40,073 bases of DNA from the NCBI GenBank assembly GCA_903882805.1, contig CAIRYK010000092.1:1-40073 (forward strand), read 5' to 3'. Shown one piece after another: positions 17,601 to 24,496 of the stretch (the stretch's first letter is position 1; the number at the start of each line of letters is the position of its first letter). Below the pieces are notes generated by a model. The model saw nothing but the letters and a program-made list of their open reading frames with translations, did no database searches and was not told where the DNA came from. The translations under genes were made by a program, and so were the position numbers. Source of the stretch: an uncultured Bacteroidota bacterium. Lineage in GTDB: Bacteria; Bacteroidota; Bacteroidia; Chitinophagales; Chitinophagaceae.

Positions 17601-18862
17601 CATGTTCTACATCGGCTATTACTACTGTTACTATTACGCCAACGCCGCAGATTACTGCAACCAGTAACAGCCCGGTATGTACAGGAATTGGCGATACGTT
17701 GTTTTTGCAGGCGGTAAGCGGTATTGGCGCCACGTTTACCTGGACAGGGCCTTACACATTCCGTTCTGGAGCGCAAAACCCATTCAGAACTCCGGTAATA
17801 ATGGAATATGCGGGTGTGTATAAAGTAACAGGCTACCTAAATGGTTGCTCTGCAACAGTGTATGACACAGTAATAGTTAGAGAAACGCCGCCAACTCCAT
17901 GGATTAACTGGCTTACTTATTGTCAGTATTACGATGCGCCGCCGCTAATGGCATCGGGTCAGAATATACTATGGTATCCCGCTCCGGGTATGCCGGGTAC
18001 TCCTGTGCCACCTGTGCCGGGTACAGCTACAGTTGGTCGCAAGTTCTATTATGCCACACAGACCGTAGAGGGATGTACCAGTGCGATAGATTCAATACAG
18101 GTAACGGTGCACCCAAAACCTGCGATATCATTCATTTCGGCCGATACAGCAGTATGCCCGCACGATAGCGTGGTATTGCGTGTAGTGAATACAGATCCAA
18201 TAGCGTATTACAAATGGCGTCCCGGATTATACCTTACAGATAGTACGCATGCAACAATAACGGTGAAACCTGAAACGGATATTAAGTACAGCGTGGTTAC
18301 CAGCAACCAGTTTGGCTGCACAGATACAGCTTTTGTAGGTATAAAAGTGTATCCTGCGGCTGTGCTGACGGTAGCCGACTCTACGACTATCTATCCGGGT
18401 GAAAGCTATCAGATAAATACGCAAACAAACTGTATCACATTCTCCTGGTTCCCGCCATCGGGCCTTAGCGACATATATAGTTCTAATCCAGTTGCAACGC
18501 CCGAACTCAGCACAAGGTATTTTGTAGACGGTATTACAGCGTGGGGTTGTAAGGCGAATGACTCTATCGACGTAAACGTGAGCATTGAGTCACTGATCAA
18601 CCTCCCCAATGCTTTTGTGCCCGGCAGCGGAGCTAATGGTAAATTCAAAGTGGTGAAAAGAGGTATAGCCGTACTTTCCAGCTTCGAGATATTCGATAGG
18701 TGGGGAGTAAAAGTGTTTGAGACCTCCGATATAGAGGCAGGTTGGGATGGCTCGTTTAAGGGCGTTCCTCAACCGCATGGCGTCTATATCTATCAGGTAA
18801 CCGGAACAACCAGCGCAGGAAGGTCGTTTGTGAAAAAAGGAAACATAACCCTACTCAGGTAA
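14615..18862 (+). CDS. Largest secreted Ig-like-repeat protein of the adhesin row
   Basis: 1415-aa secreted protein with a signal peptide ending near residue 24 (A-A-F-S-Q). The N-terminal module (about 25-435) is the same family as in the 3561 and 10638 proteins but more diverged. It has an extra segment of about 20 residues near position 65 and keeps D-P-D-N-D and A-G-D-S-A-I-I-S. Eight Ig-like repeats follow, more than in any neighbour, each with a C-S-G or C-x-G-D start and a W-x-G-P core. Then come the Y-C-Q-Y-Y-D-A-P-P-L module, two beta modules and the sorting domain (about 1329-1415), which ends G-N-I-T-L-L-R. The reading frame is intact. No clear promoter box was found in the 165 bases between the preceding terminator and the start ATG. 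It is probably a surface adhesin exported by the type IX system; the ligand is unknown. Confidence 0.88.
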   Translation: MKYRYISVFLAASLLFSSFAAFSQMVGDNTFLQGKWLEVGVAPNGCWGNTMPVPAGYHTHPGSSLSGYRDPITGVAATGDGLDFSYDKYHDGWATGVYYGSYFLPGTPFLGWSMQVAGVRSDAFYTNGPSGGFSNRLGGTLTGTNVGYSNSGGVITGTWQGTAGVGSGLLIRQTTRVDTLASWAVVTTVFKNTSLSDYTGLYYQATGDPDNDETIVGGTGFTTTNRVTIQGDYYNRRLVSAYSRDTNRVYSALATKDCRAKAYIYTAWPPDTSARNNLDLVWAGTATGIGATYYNQGDITNSDIAYGLIYNIGTVRAGDSAIISYAWLFRDSLDIDSAFPQPKIVTAGVAHDSLDTVIGCDITGTTFPVDIRFGEDKCWSWGDWKWAPSSGLSATTGAHVTVNLGGLTGPTTFTVTGTNPRMGDCAQKTFLLYVTPCFTAWNNGPLCPYDTLRLYCRGGDSIGATYLWYGPGGFTSTLQYPVIPNLPPADSGLYTVIKTVGGISDTQTTRVVVNVLPTTIVTSNAPICSGKTLSLNVTPAVSGETFDWTGPNLFTSTLQNPTRTGVYVTDSGMYRVIFNIGRCKDTGYVRVVIDSTPIVPAAANNSPLCAGGMLLLTSSTSTAGVTYSWTGPAGFTSTMRNPLGITGTTTANTGVYTVTVTLGRCSNWDTTYALIKPNPPLPILGSLVPLCSGNPLNLTATDTPGCTYYWTGPNGFTSTDQNPVIDPASTRATGTYSVIATLNGCVSPMAMEFVAVDSTPVIPTLVASNSPICAGDTLFLTASSPTTGISYVWTGPLSFYSPLQNTFLAGTTTAASGVYTVTVTLGTCTSYTVIPVLVKPTPAMTSLSSNAPICSGNTLNLTTTFAPAGGTYNWAGPNSFTSTLQNPSINPAYTPATGTYTVTETLNGCISAPATLYVEIDSTPEVPVATSNSPGAPGMSICEGDTLKLFATDGTPGVRYYWEGPDLFTSSVQNPIVVNVPLSATGVYTVTAILGACSTSAITTVTITPTPQITATSNSPVCTGIGDTLFLQAVSGIGATFTWTGPYTFRSGAQNPFRTPVIMEYAGVYKVTGYLNGCSATVYDTVIVRETPPTPWINWLTYCQYYDAPPLMASGQNILWYPAPGMPGTPVPPVPGTATVGRKFYYATQTVEGCTSAIDSIQVTVHPKPAISFISADTAVCPHDSVVLRVVNTDPIAYYKWRPGLYLTDSTHATITVKPETDIKYSVVTSNQFGCTDTAFVGIKVYPAAVLTVADSTTIYPGESYQINTQTNCITFSWFPPSGLSDIYSSNPVATPELSTRYFVDGITAWGCKANDSIDVNVSIESLINLPNAFVPGSGANGKFKVVKRGIAVLSSFEIFDRWGVKVFETSDIEAGWDGSFKGVPQPHGVYIYQVTGTTSAGRSFVKKGNITLLR

Positions 18863-18879
18863 CATAGCCCCGATGAACT

Positions 18880-18924
18880 TTAAACACCCTTTACGTTACG
18901 CTAAGTAATGTAAAGGGTGTTTAA
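18880..18924. terminator. Bidirectional terminator between convergent genes
   Basis: A stem of 15 perfect pairs (18880-18894 with 18910-18924) continues through five more pairs, one of them G-U, to a GCTAA loop. A and T tracts flank the arms (AACTT on the left, GTTTAAG on the right), so it can serve the plus-strand adhesin gene and the minus-strand DinB-like gene ending at 18942. Confidence 0.88.
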
Positions 18925-18941
18925 GTTTAAGACTAATGTTA

Positions 18942-19430
18942 TTAATTGTAAGACATGGCTGGCTTGCCCAGCATTTTGCGCAGCACAGACAACTGACCAA
19001 TATGGTGAGATTCGTGCGCAACTAGAAATGCCAAGGTACCTAAAACGGTATCATCGTTGATAGGCACGGTAGCAGGCGATTTAGCGGCCAACTTATCGGC
19101 AGGAATATGCGTTAAAGCCTCAGCCAGCAAGGGTGCGTTGGTATTCCACCGCTCTTTTATTTCATTCATAGACGGATACGCTACATCTGCGCTCAGCTTT
19201 GCATCCTTGCCAAACAGGAGCGCGAGGCTAGCGTCGTGAGGGATGCCCGCCATTTTACATAGCGAATTGAGCCGGGTGTTAAGTATATGCCCCGCAATCC
19301 ACTTCATGTGGTTTACGCTATCGGCATGTTGAGTAGATGCGTCTGCATCTGTTATGCCGTCCAGCACATTGTTGAATAGTTTGGTATGTAAATCGAATTG
19401 TGCGCTCAGCGCGGCCATAGATGTTGCCAT
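18942..19430 (-). CDS. DinB-like family protein
   Basis: 162-aa four-helix-bundle protein of the DinB/YfiT-like superfamily. The family often binds a metal through three His residues. Candidates visible are the His in D-S-V-N-H-M-K-W-I-A-G-H-I and those in A-H-E-S-H-H-I-G-Q-L. The frame is open to 19511, but the extra 27 codons would cover the terminator hairpin of the upstream gene. The protein therefore most likely starts at ATG 19430 (M-A-T-S-M-A-A-L-S-A-Q-F-D). It follows the VOC gene on the same strand, beyond that gene's terminator, so transcription could be partly separate. The enzymatic role is unknown; some relatives are thiol-dependent transferases. Confidence 0.8.
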   Translation of the reverse strand: MATSMAALSAQFDLHTKLFNNVLDGITDADASTQHADSVNHMKWIAGHILNTRLNSLCKMAGIPHDASLALLFGKDAKLSADVAYPSMNEIKERWNTNAPLLAEALTHIPADKLAAKSPATVPINDDTVLGTLAFLVAHESHHIGQLSVLRKMLGKPAMSYN

Positions 19431-19452
19431 AGAAAATTGGTTTTGTGATGAT

Positions 19453-19487
19453 AAAAAAATGACGGCTGCAATAGTACAGGCCGTCAT
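19453..19487 (-). terminator. Rho-independent terminator of the VOC gene (minus strand)
   Basis: Read on the minus strand, ATGACGGC (19487-19480) pairs with GCCGTCAT (19466-19459) and is followed by seven Ts. It lies inside the open frame upstream of the DinB-like start. This argues that the DinB-like protein starts downstream of it. Confidence 0.85.
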
Positions 19488-19521
19488 CGAAAATGAATTA
19501 CGAGTAAGCATGTATCCGGCC

Positions 19522-19905
19522 TTAGTGCGAAGAATGCATTCCTACGCTATTGCCTTCGGTATCAATGATGAAGGCCATGTAGCCAGTACTTTCGTTGATG
19601 AGGGTTTTGGGCATAGTTATTTTGCCGCCTGCCGCCTCTACTCTGCCCAGCGCAGCAGCGAGATCGGGATTGCCGTTGAAGTAGATTTTTGCGCCATCTG
19701 TACTTGGCTTATGCATTGGGCCCTGTACCAGTGCGCCCGATACTTTACCGCTCATCTCTTCTCCGGGGAAGAAGCCCATTTGCATGCCCATCATTTCCAT
19801 TTCCTGCATCTGGATGTCGAATACAGTTTCATAGAATTTTTTTGCTCTGGCCATATCGCTTACAGATATTTCGAACCAGTTGATAATGTTTACTTTTCCG
19901 TCCAT
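19522..19905 (-). CDS. VOC (glyoxalase/bleomycin-resistance-like) family protein
   Basis: 127-aa vicinal-oxygen-chelate protein with the two beta-alpha-beta-beta-beta halves of the fold. It begins M-D-G-K-V-N-I-I-N-W-F-E-I-S-V-S-D, continues A-K-K-F-Y-E-T-V-F (the usual helix), and ends F-I-I-D-T-E-G-N-S-V-G-M-H. The Glu of W-F-E-I and His or Glu residues of the last strand are candidate metal ligands, but the substrate cannot be predicted. The frame is open to 20004, but the extra 33 residues are hydrophobic and unlike the family. The start at 19905 gives the normal length. It is divergent from the DJ-1/AraC regulator gene at 20150, which may control it (inference). Confidence 0.82.
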   Translation of the reverse strand: MDGKVNIINWFEISVSDMARAKKFYETVFDIQMQEMEMMGMQMGFFPGEEMSGKVSGALVQGPMHKPSTDGAKIYFNGNPDLAAALGRVEAAGGKITMPKTLINESTGYMAFIIDTEGNSVGMHSSH

Positions 19906-20123
19906 AGTTGGTTTGTTTTTAGTGGTTATTGAAGTTTTGATATTTTTGATTGGTAATATAAAAATAAGAAAAAGCGCCTTTATGGCATATTGTTTTATTG
20001 TCATGTATGGCGTGTGCTCCGTGATTGTAATAGACCATGGCTATACAAAAATACACAGTCAGGCATTAGAAAATAGCCTGTAAATACGCCAATGTGAGGG
20101 GGGGAATGCGCCAATTATTTTGT

Positions 20124-20131
20124 TATATTTG
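20124..20131 (+). promoter_or_regulatory. -7 box before the DJ-1/AraC regulator gene
   Basis: TATATTTG matches TAnnTTTG and lies 18 bases before the ATG, so the leader would be very short. No -33 TTTG at 19-21 bases was found; that region is a G run. Confidence 0.4.
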
Positions 20132-20149
20132 TAATTATAAGCGCTATCT

Positions 20150-21115
20150 ATGAAGCATGTAGTAATACTAATACCCAAGGGCGAAGTGATACTGAGCAGC
20201 ATTGTTGGTCCGTTTAAGGTACTGAATGCTGCAAACCGCTTTATGAAACAAATGGGCCGACTGCCGGCCTTTCGTATACAGTTGGCGGGGCTTACCCGCG
20301 AGACTGTTTTATACGACGGCTTATTTTCCATTCATCCCGAGGTGTTGCTTGCCGATGTAAATAAGCCCGACCTGATTATCATACCTGCGACAGAACCCAG
20401 AACGCTGGGGCAGAATATGGAGTTTGTACCCTGGCTAGTGGACCAGCGGGAACAGGGCGCCGAAATTGCCAGCCTCTGCGTAGGCGCATTTTTGCTGGCA
20501 GCTACCGGAATGATGAACGGCAAAAAATGCACCACTCACTGGATGGCTGCAGATGCCTTCAGGAACCTGTATCCGGATGTGGACCTGCTTGCTGAAAAAA
20601 TTATAACAGACGAACAGGGTATCTACACAAGCGGCGGCGCTTATTCGTTTTTGAATCTGCTGCTATACATAGTAGAAAAGTATTGCGGTAGAGATGTGTC
20701 GTTGTTTTTAGCAAAGGTGTTTGAGATAGAAGTAGAGCGCGAGAGTCAGTCGCCATTTATCATATTTCAGGGGCAGAAAGGGCATGAAGACGAGCCTATA
20801 AAAAAGGCTCAGGAATACATGGAGAGCAATCTAGACCAGAAAATATCGGTGGATCAACTGGCAGGGTTATTCTTATTGAGTAAGCGCAACTTTGAGCGTA
20901 GATTCAAGAAAGCAACTTCGAACACCCCTGTAGAATATTTGCAAAGGGTAAAAGTGGAGGCGGCAAAGAAAAGCCTGGAAAGCGGCATAAGTAATATAAA
21001 CGAAGTAATGTATGCGGTAGGGTATAACGACAGCAAAGCGTTCCGCACTACGTTTAAGAAAATAACCGGCCTTTCGCCTATGGATTACAGGCGGAAGTAT
21101 GCAAGGATGGGATAA
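20150..21115 (+). CDS. GlxA/FtrA-type transcriptional regulator (DJ-1/PfpI domain fused to AraC HTH)
   Basis: 321-aa regulator with an N-terminal DJ-1/PfpI (class I amidotransferase-like) domain (about 1-190) and a C-terminal AraC double helix-turn-helix (about 215-318). Cys110 in A-S-L-C-V-G-A-F-L-L-A is at the nucleophile-elbow position. His130 (T-T-H-W) is where relatives keep a second conserved residue. The DNA-binding part has L-A-x-x-F-L-L-S-K-R-N-F-E-R-R-F-K-K and V-G-Y-N-D-S-K-A-F-R-T-T-F-K-K. In this family the first domain is usually a ligand sensor rather than an enzyme. It is divergent from the VOC and DinB-like genes, which are the likeliest targets by position. The effector is unknown. 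Confidence 0.88.
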   Translation: MKHVVILIPKGEVILSSIVGPFKVLNAANRFMKQMGRLPAFRIQLAGLTRETVLYDGLFSIHPEVLLADVNKPDLIIIPATEPRTLGQNMEFVPWLVDQREQGAEIASLCVGAFLLAATGMMNGKKCTTHWMAADAFRNLYPDVDLLAEKIITDEQGIYTSGGAYSFLNLLLYIVEKYCGRDVSLFLAKVFEIEVERESQSPFIIFQGQKGHEDEPIKKAQEYMESNLDQKISVDQLAGLFLLSKRNFERRFKKATSNTPVEYLQRVKVEAAKKSLESGISNINEVMYAVGYNDSKAFRTTFKKITGLSPMDYRRKYARMG

Positions 21116-21146
21116 CGCTTGATGGGTTGTTATTTATATTTAGTTT

Positions 21147-21178
21147 TTTGGTGTTTTGGATAATTCTGTTTAAGTTTG
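21147..21178 (+). promoter_or_regulatory. Promoter of the carotenoid regulator gene
   Basis: TTTG 21147-21150 and TAAGTTTG 21171-21178 are separated by 20 bases, a good Bacteroidota promoter. Transcription would start near 21185, only about 13 bases before the ATG at 21198. No comparable promoter is seen in the 52 bases before crtI, so this one probably drives the whole cluster. Confidence 0.6.
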
Positions 21179-21196
21179 CAACAAAAATATTAAACA
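21167..21196. promoter_or_regulatory. Inverted repeat over the carotenoid promoter: candidate operator
   Basis: TGTTTAA (21167-21173) and TTAAACA (21190-21196) form a perfect inverted repeat with a 16-base spacer. The left arm overlaps the -7 box and the right arm touches the start codon. A repressor bound here would block initiation, as expected for an autoregulating MerR/CarH-type protein. The assignment is inference from position and symmetry. Confidence 0.4.
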
Positions 21197-21197
21197 A

Positions 21198-22079
21198 ATG
21201 CAATCTTACCCCATTCACGAACTGGAGCGCCTAACCGGCATCAAGGCGCATACCATACGTATATGGGAGAAGCGCTATGCGCTGATAGAGCCCGAAAGAA
21301 CAAGCACGAACAGAAGGAATTACAGCGATACTCAGGTGCGTAAGCTACTCAATGTAGCCACGCTGCTATCGCAAGGATTTAAAATATCTAAGATAGCGGC
21401 GCTGACAGAAGATGAAATAAACAGTGAAGTACAGAAAACAGAGGAAGCTGCATCGAAAGACACTATTTGTACCGCTTATGTGAACGACCTTATTAAGAGC
21501 ATGCTTACAATGGAAGAGTCGGCTTTTGAGAAGATTTTTTCAGCGGCATCGCTCAGGTTAGGGCTGTTCGATACGATGATACAGGTGATATACCCGTTTT
21601 TGAGTAAGATAGGCATATTGTGGATTGTAGATAAGACTACACCGTTTCAGGAGCATTTTGCATCGTGTATCATAAGGCGTAAACTGATGGCTGCAACCGA
21701 TGGATTGATGCCGGCGACAATAAAGAACAAAAAGTACCTGCTGTATTTGCCGGCAAACGAATGGCATGAAATAGGATTGCTGTTTGCCAACTACATAATA
21801 AGGTCGAGGGGATTTGAGACGATATATCTGGGACAGAATGTGCCCGATGAAAGCATAACAGACATTTTGCCGGTGGTAGACCCGGCCGTAGTACTGTTGT
21901 TTTTTGTTGCGGCAAGACCGAAGGAAGAAGTTGAGCAACACCTGTGCGATTTGGCGCGTTTGTGTCCAAGAGCTACATTTCTGGTAGCTGGCAACACTGA
22001 GTTGGCGTCGGGTGCACAGCAAGCGGTTGATAATGTGGTTTGCCTGCAAAGCGTGCATCATCTGCTGGAGTTTCTTTAA
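21198..22079 (+). CDS. CarH-like MerR-family regulator with B12-binding (light-sensing) domain
   Basis: 293-aa regulator. An N-terminal MerR helix-turn-helix (about 1-75) has the I-H-E-L-E-R-L-T-G-I-K-A-H-T-I-R-I-W-E-K-R-Y signature. A four-helix bundle (about 85-170) carries W142-x9-E152-H153, the W-x9-E-H motif that caps adenosylcobalamin in CarH photoreceptors. The C-terminal Rossmann B12 domain has E188-W-H190-E-I-G193, matching E/D-x-H-x-x-G, with His190 as candidate lower-face cobalt ligand. In CarH, the dark tetramer bound to adenosylcobalamin represses carotenoid genes and light breaks it apart. Every key residue of that mechanism I could check is kept, and the gene heads a carotenoid cluster, so the same role is likely here. 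The S-x-L and G-G loops further on are degenerate (F-V-A-A-R and V-A-G-N), which may alter nucleotide-side contacts. Confidence 0.88.
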   Translation: MQSYPIHELERLTGIKAHTIRIWEKRYALIEPERTSTNRRNYSDTQVRKLLNVATLLSQGFKISKIAALTEDEINSEVQKTEEAASKDTICTAYVNDLIKSMLTMEESAFEKIFSAASLRLGLFDTMIQVIYPFLSKIGILWIVDKTTPFQEHFASCIIRRKLMAATDGLMPATIKNKKYLLYLPANEWHEIGLLFANYIIRSRGFETIYLGQNVPDESITDILPVVDPAVVLLFFVAARPKEEVEQHLCDLARLCPRATFLVAGNTELASGAQQAVDNVVCLQSVHHLLEFL

Positions 22080-22131
22080 AGGAGGAGTAAGGATCTTTAT
22101 TAAAATACACAAAATTTAAAACTGAACTGAG

Positions 22132-23601
22132 TTGCGGAAGGTAACGGTAATAGGTAGTGGTTTTTCTGGGTTGGCAGCTGCCAGCTTTGTTGCAAAACAG
22201 GGCTGCGAAGTGACGCTGATTGAGAAAAATTCGTCGATAGGCGGAAGGGCGCGCGCTTTTTCAGCAGCGGGTTTCACCTACGATATGGGGCCAAGCTGGT
22301 ACTGGATGCCCGACATCTTTGAGCGTTTCTTTGCAGAATTTGGTAAGAAACCATCCGACTACTACAACCTTGTACAGCTCGATCCCGGTTTTCAGATTGT
22401 TTTTGGCAAAGACGATACATTGGCCATTCCCGCAAAGCTGGAGGGTATATATGAGGTGTTTGAAAGTATAGAAAAGGGCAGCGCCGACAAGCTGAAACAG
22501 TTTTTGGAGGAGGGGGCCTTTAAGTATAAAGTGGGCATGAACGAACTGGTGTACAAGCCCTCGTTCTCCTGGCTGGAGTTTGCCAGCATGGAGGTGATAA
22601 CTGGCGCAGCGCGGCTGCACATGTTTAAGCCGGTAAGCAAGTACGTGCGTGGTTTTTTTAAAGACGAACGGCTGATTGCGCTCATGGAGTTTCCGGTGTT
22701 GTTTTTGGGCGCAATGGCCAACCAGATACCCGCTTTGTATAGTCTGATGAACTATGCAGCCCTCTCGATGGGGACATGGTACCCTATGGGGGGCATGATA
22801 GAAATAGTAAAAGGTATGGAAAGCCTGGCGCTAAGTATGGGCGTACAGGTGAAAACAGGCTGCGAGGCAGAAGAGATAGTTGTGGCCGGCAATAGAGCAA
22901 AGGAAATAAGGACCAATAATGGAGTAATTGCCACCGACGGCATAATAGCATCGGGCGACTACCACCACATAGAGCAAAATCTGCTGGCAAAGGAGTACCG
23001 CACCTACAGCGAAGACTACTGGGATAAAAGAACACTGGCTCCGTCGTCGTTGATATTTTATTTGGGAGTAAGCAAGAAAATAAAGAAGCTGATTCATCAT
23101 AATCTTTTCTTCGACGCTTCTATGGATCAGCATTCAAAAGAAATTTACGAGCAGCCGGAATGGCCATCGAGCCCGCTATTTTATGTGTGTTGCCCGTCTA
23201 AAACCGACCCCATGGTAGCGCCGATTGGAATGGAGAACTTGTTTATTCTAATACCTATTGCGCCCGGACTGGAAGATACCCAGGAAATAAGGCAGAAATA
23301 CTTTGATATAGTGATAAAAAGGCTGGAAGATCTTTGTGGAGATGAAATAAAATCTTACATTGTCTATAATAAAAGTTACTGCGTAAACGACTTTAAAGCA
23401 GACTATCACGCCTACAAGGGAAATGCATATGGCCTGGCCAATACGCTGCGGCAAACAGCGGCTTTGAAACCCTCCATGCGCAATAAGAAAGTGAAAAATA
23501 TGTTTTACGCCGGCCAGCTCACTGTGCCGGGGCCGGGCGTTCCGCCGGCATTGGTATCCGGACAAGTAGCAGCCCAACAATTACTTAAAAATTTGAAATA
23601 A
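22132..23601 (+). CDS. crtI: CrtI-type phytoene desaturase
   Basis: 489-aa FAD-dependent desaturase that converts phytoene stepwise to lycopene at the membrane. The dinucleotide-binding fold is at the start (V-I-G-S-G-F-S-G-L-A-A-A, G8-x-G10-x-x-G13, then I-E-K and G-G-R-A). The C-terminal family signature is M-F-Y-A-G-Q-L-T-V-P-G-P-G-V-P-P-A-L-V-S-G. The length is typical. The only plausible start is TTG at 22132, because an in-frame TGA lies at 22123 and the next ATG would remove the FAD loop. It lies 52 bases behind the CarH-like gene and 4 before crtB. The number of desaturations (lycopene or fewer) cannot be proved from sequence but fits the cyclase downstream. Confidence 0.93.
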   Translation: MRKVTVIGSGFSGLAAASFVAKQGCEVTLIEKNSSIGGRARAFSAAGFTYDMGPSWYWMPDIFERFFAEFGKKPSDYYNLVQLDPGFQIVFGKDDTLAIPAKLEGIYEVFESIEKGSADKLKQFLEEGAFKYKVGMNELVYKPSFSWLEFASMEVITGAARLHMFKPVSKYVRGFFKDERLIALMEFPVLFLGAMANQIPALYSLMNYAALSMGTWYPMGGMIEIVKGMESLALSMGVQVKTGCEAEEIVVAGNRAKEIRTNNGVIATDGIIASGDYHHIEQNLLAKEYRTYSEDYWDKRTLAPSSLIFYLGVSKKIKKLIHHNLFFDASMDQHSKEIYEQPEWPSSPLFYVCCPSKTDPMVAPIGMENLFILIPIAPGLEDTQEIRQKYFDIVIKRLEDLCGDEIKSYIVYNKSYCVNDFKADYHAYKGNAYGLANTLRQTAALKPSMRNKKVKNMFYAGQLTVPGPGVPPALVSGQVAAQQLLKNLK

Positions 23602-23605
23602 ACCG

Positions 23606-24442
23606 ATGAAACAACTGTTTGATGATGTGTCCGTTGCCTGTAGTAAGCTCACCACCAGGGCCTACAGTAGTAGCTTTTCATTGGGCATACATTGCTTAGA
23701 CAAAAAGCTGCACCCGCATATTTATTCCATATATGGTTTTGTTCGGTTTGCCGACGAAATTGTTGATACATTTCATGATTTCAATAAACCTGATTTGCTC
23801 AGGGAGTTTAAAGAAGAAACCTGGAAGGCAATAGAGCGTAAAATAAGCCTGAATCCTATCCTCAACAGTTTTCAATATGTGGTAAACACCTATAATATCG
23901 AGGCTGAGTTGATAGAGCGGTTTATGGAAAGCATGGAAACCGATCTGCAACAACACGAACATAGCGAAGATTCATATGGCCGCTACATTCTGGGCTCGGC
24001 CGAGGTGGTGGGCTTGATGTGTCTGCGGGTATTTACCGACAACGACGATGCCTTGTTTAGAAAGCTAAAGACTCCGGCAATGAAGCTGGGAGCAGCATTC
24101 CAGAAGGTTAATTTTCTGCGCGATCTGAAAAGCGATTATCACGCTTTGGGCAGAGTATATTTTCCGGGCGTGGACATGCATTCGTTTTCTGAGACCGAAA
24201 AAATAAAGATTGAACATGATATAGATAAAGACTTTAAAGAGGCTTATGCCGGTATATTACTTATGCCCAAAAGTTCGCGGTTTGGGGTGTATATGGCCTA
24301 TATATATTACAAAACCTTGTTTAATAAAATAAGGTCTGTGCCATCTGCGCGTATTATGATGGAGCGAGTGCGGATATCGAACAGGAGAAAGATAGGTCTG
24401 CTGGTTACATCTTATTTCAAACACAGTTTTAGCATGTTATAA
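23606..24442 (+). CDS. crtB: Phytoene synthase
   Basis: 278-aa squalene/phytoene synthase that joins two GGPP molecules to phytoene. Both Mg-binding Asp-rich motifs are present: D50-E-I-V-D54 in the first half, and D173-L-K-S-D177 within N-F-L-R-D-L-K-S-D-Y-H-A-L-G-R-V-Y-F-P. The R-A-Y-S-S-S-F start is that of trans-prenyl head-to-head synthases. The first ATG follows crtI by four bases, so the two are co-transcribed and probably translationally coupled. Phytoene rather than dehydrosqualene synthesis is inferred from the neighbours. Confidence 0.93.
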   Translation: MKQLFDDVSVACSKLTTRAYSSSFSLGIHCLDKKLHPHIYSIYGFVRFADEIVDTFHDFNKPDLLREFKEETWKAIERKISLNPILNSFQYVVNTYNIEAELIERFMESMETDLQQHEHSEDSYGRYILGSAEVVGLMCLRVFTDNDDALFRKLKTPAMKLGAAFQKVNFLRDLKSDYHALGRVYFPGVDMHSFSETEKIKIEHDIDKDFKEAYAGILLMPKSSRFGVYMAYIYYKTLFNKIRSVPSARIMMERVRISNRRKIGLLVTSYFKHSFSML

Positions 24443-24496
24443 ATATTAAACCGGAATATACTTATAGAAACGAGATAACCTATAAAGAGGCGGAAC

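Noticed and set aside
4850..18600. Regular repeats resembling a CRISPR array or satellite DNA
   Set aside because: The repeated phrases (such as AGCAATGCGCCTATATG) recur about every 250 bases, stay in frame and encode Ig-like protein repeats. There are no short identical repeats with unique spacers and no cas genes.
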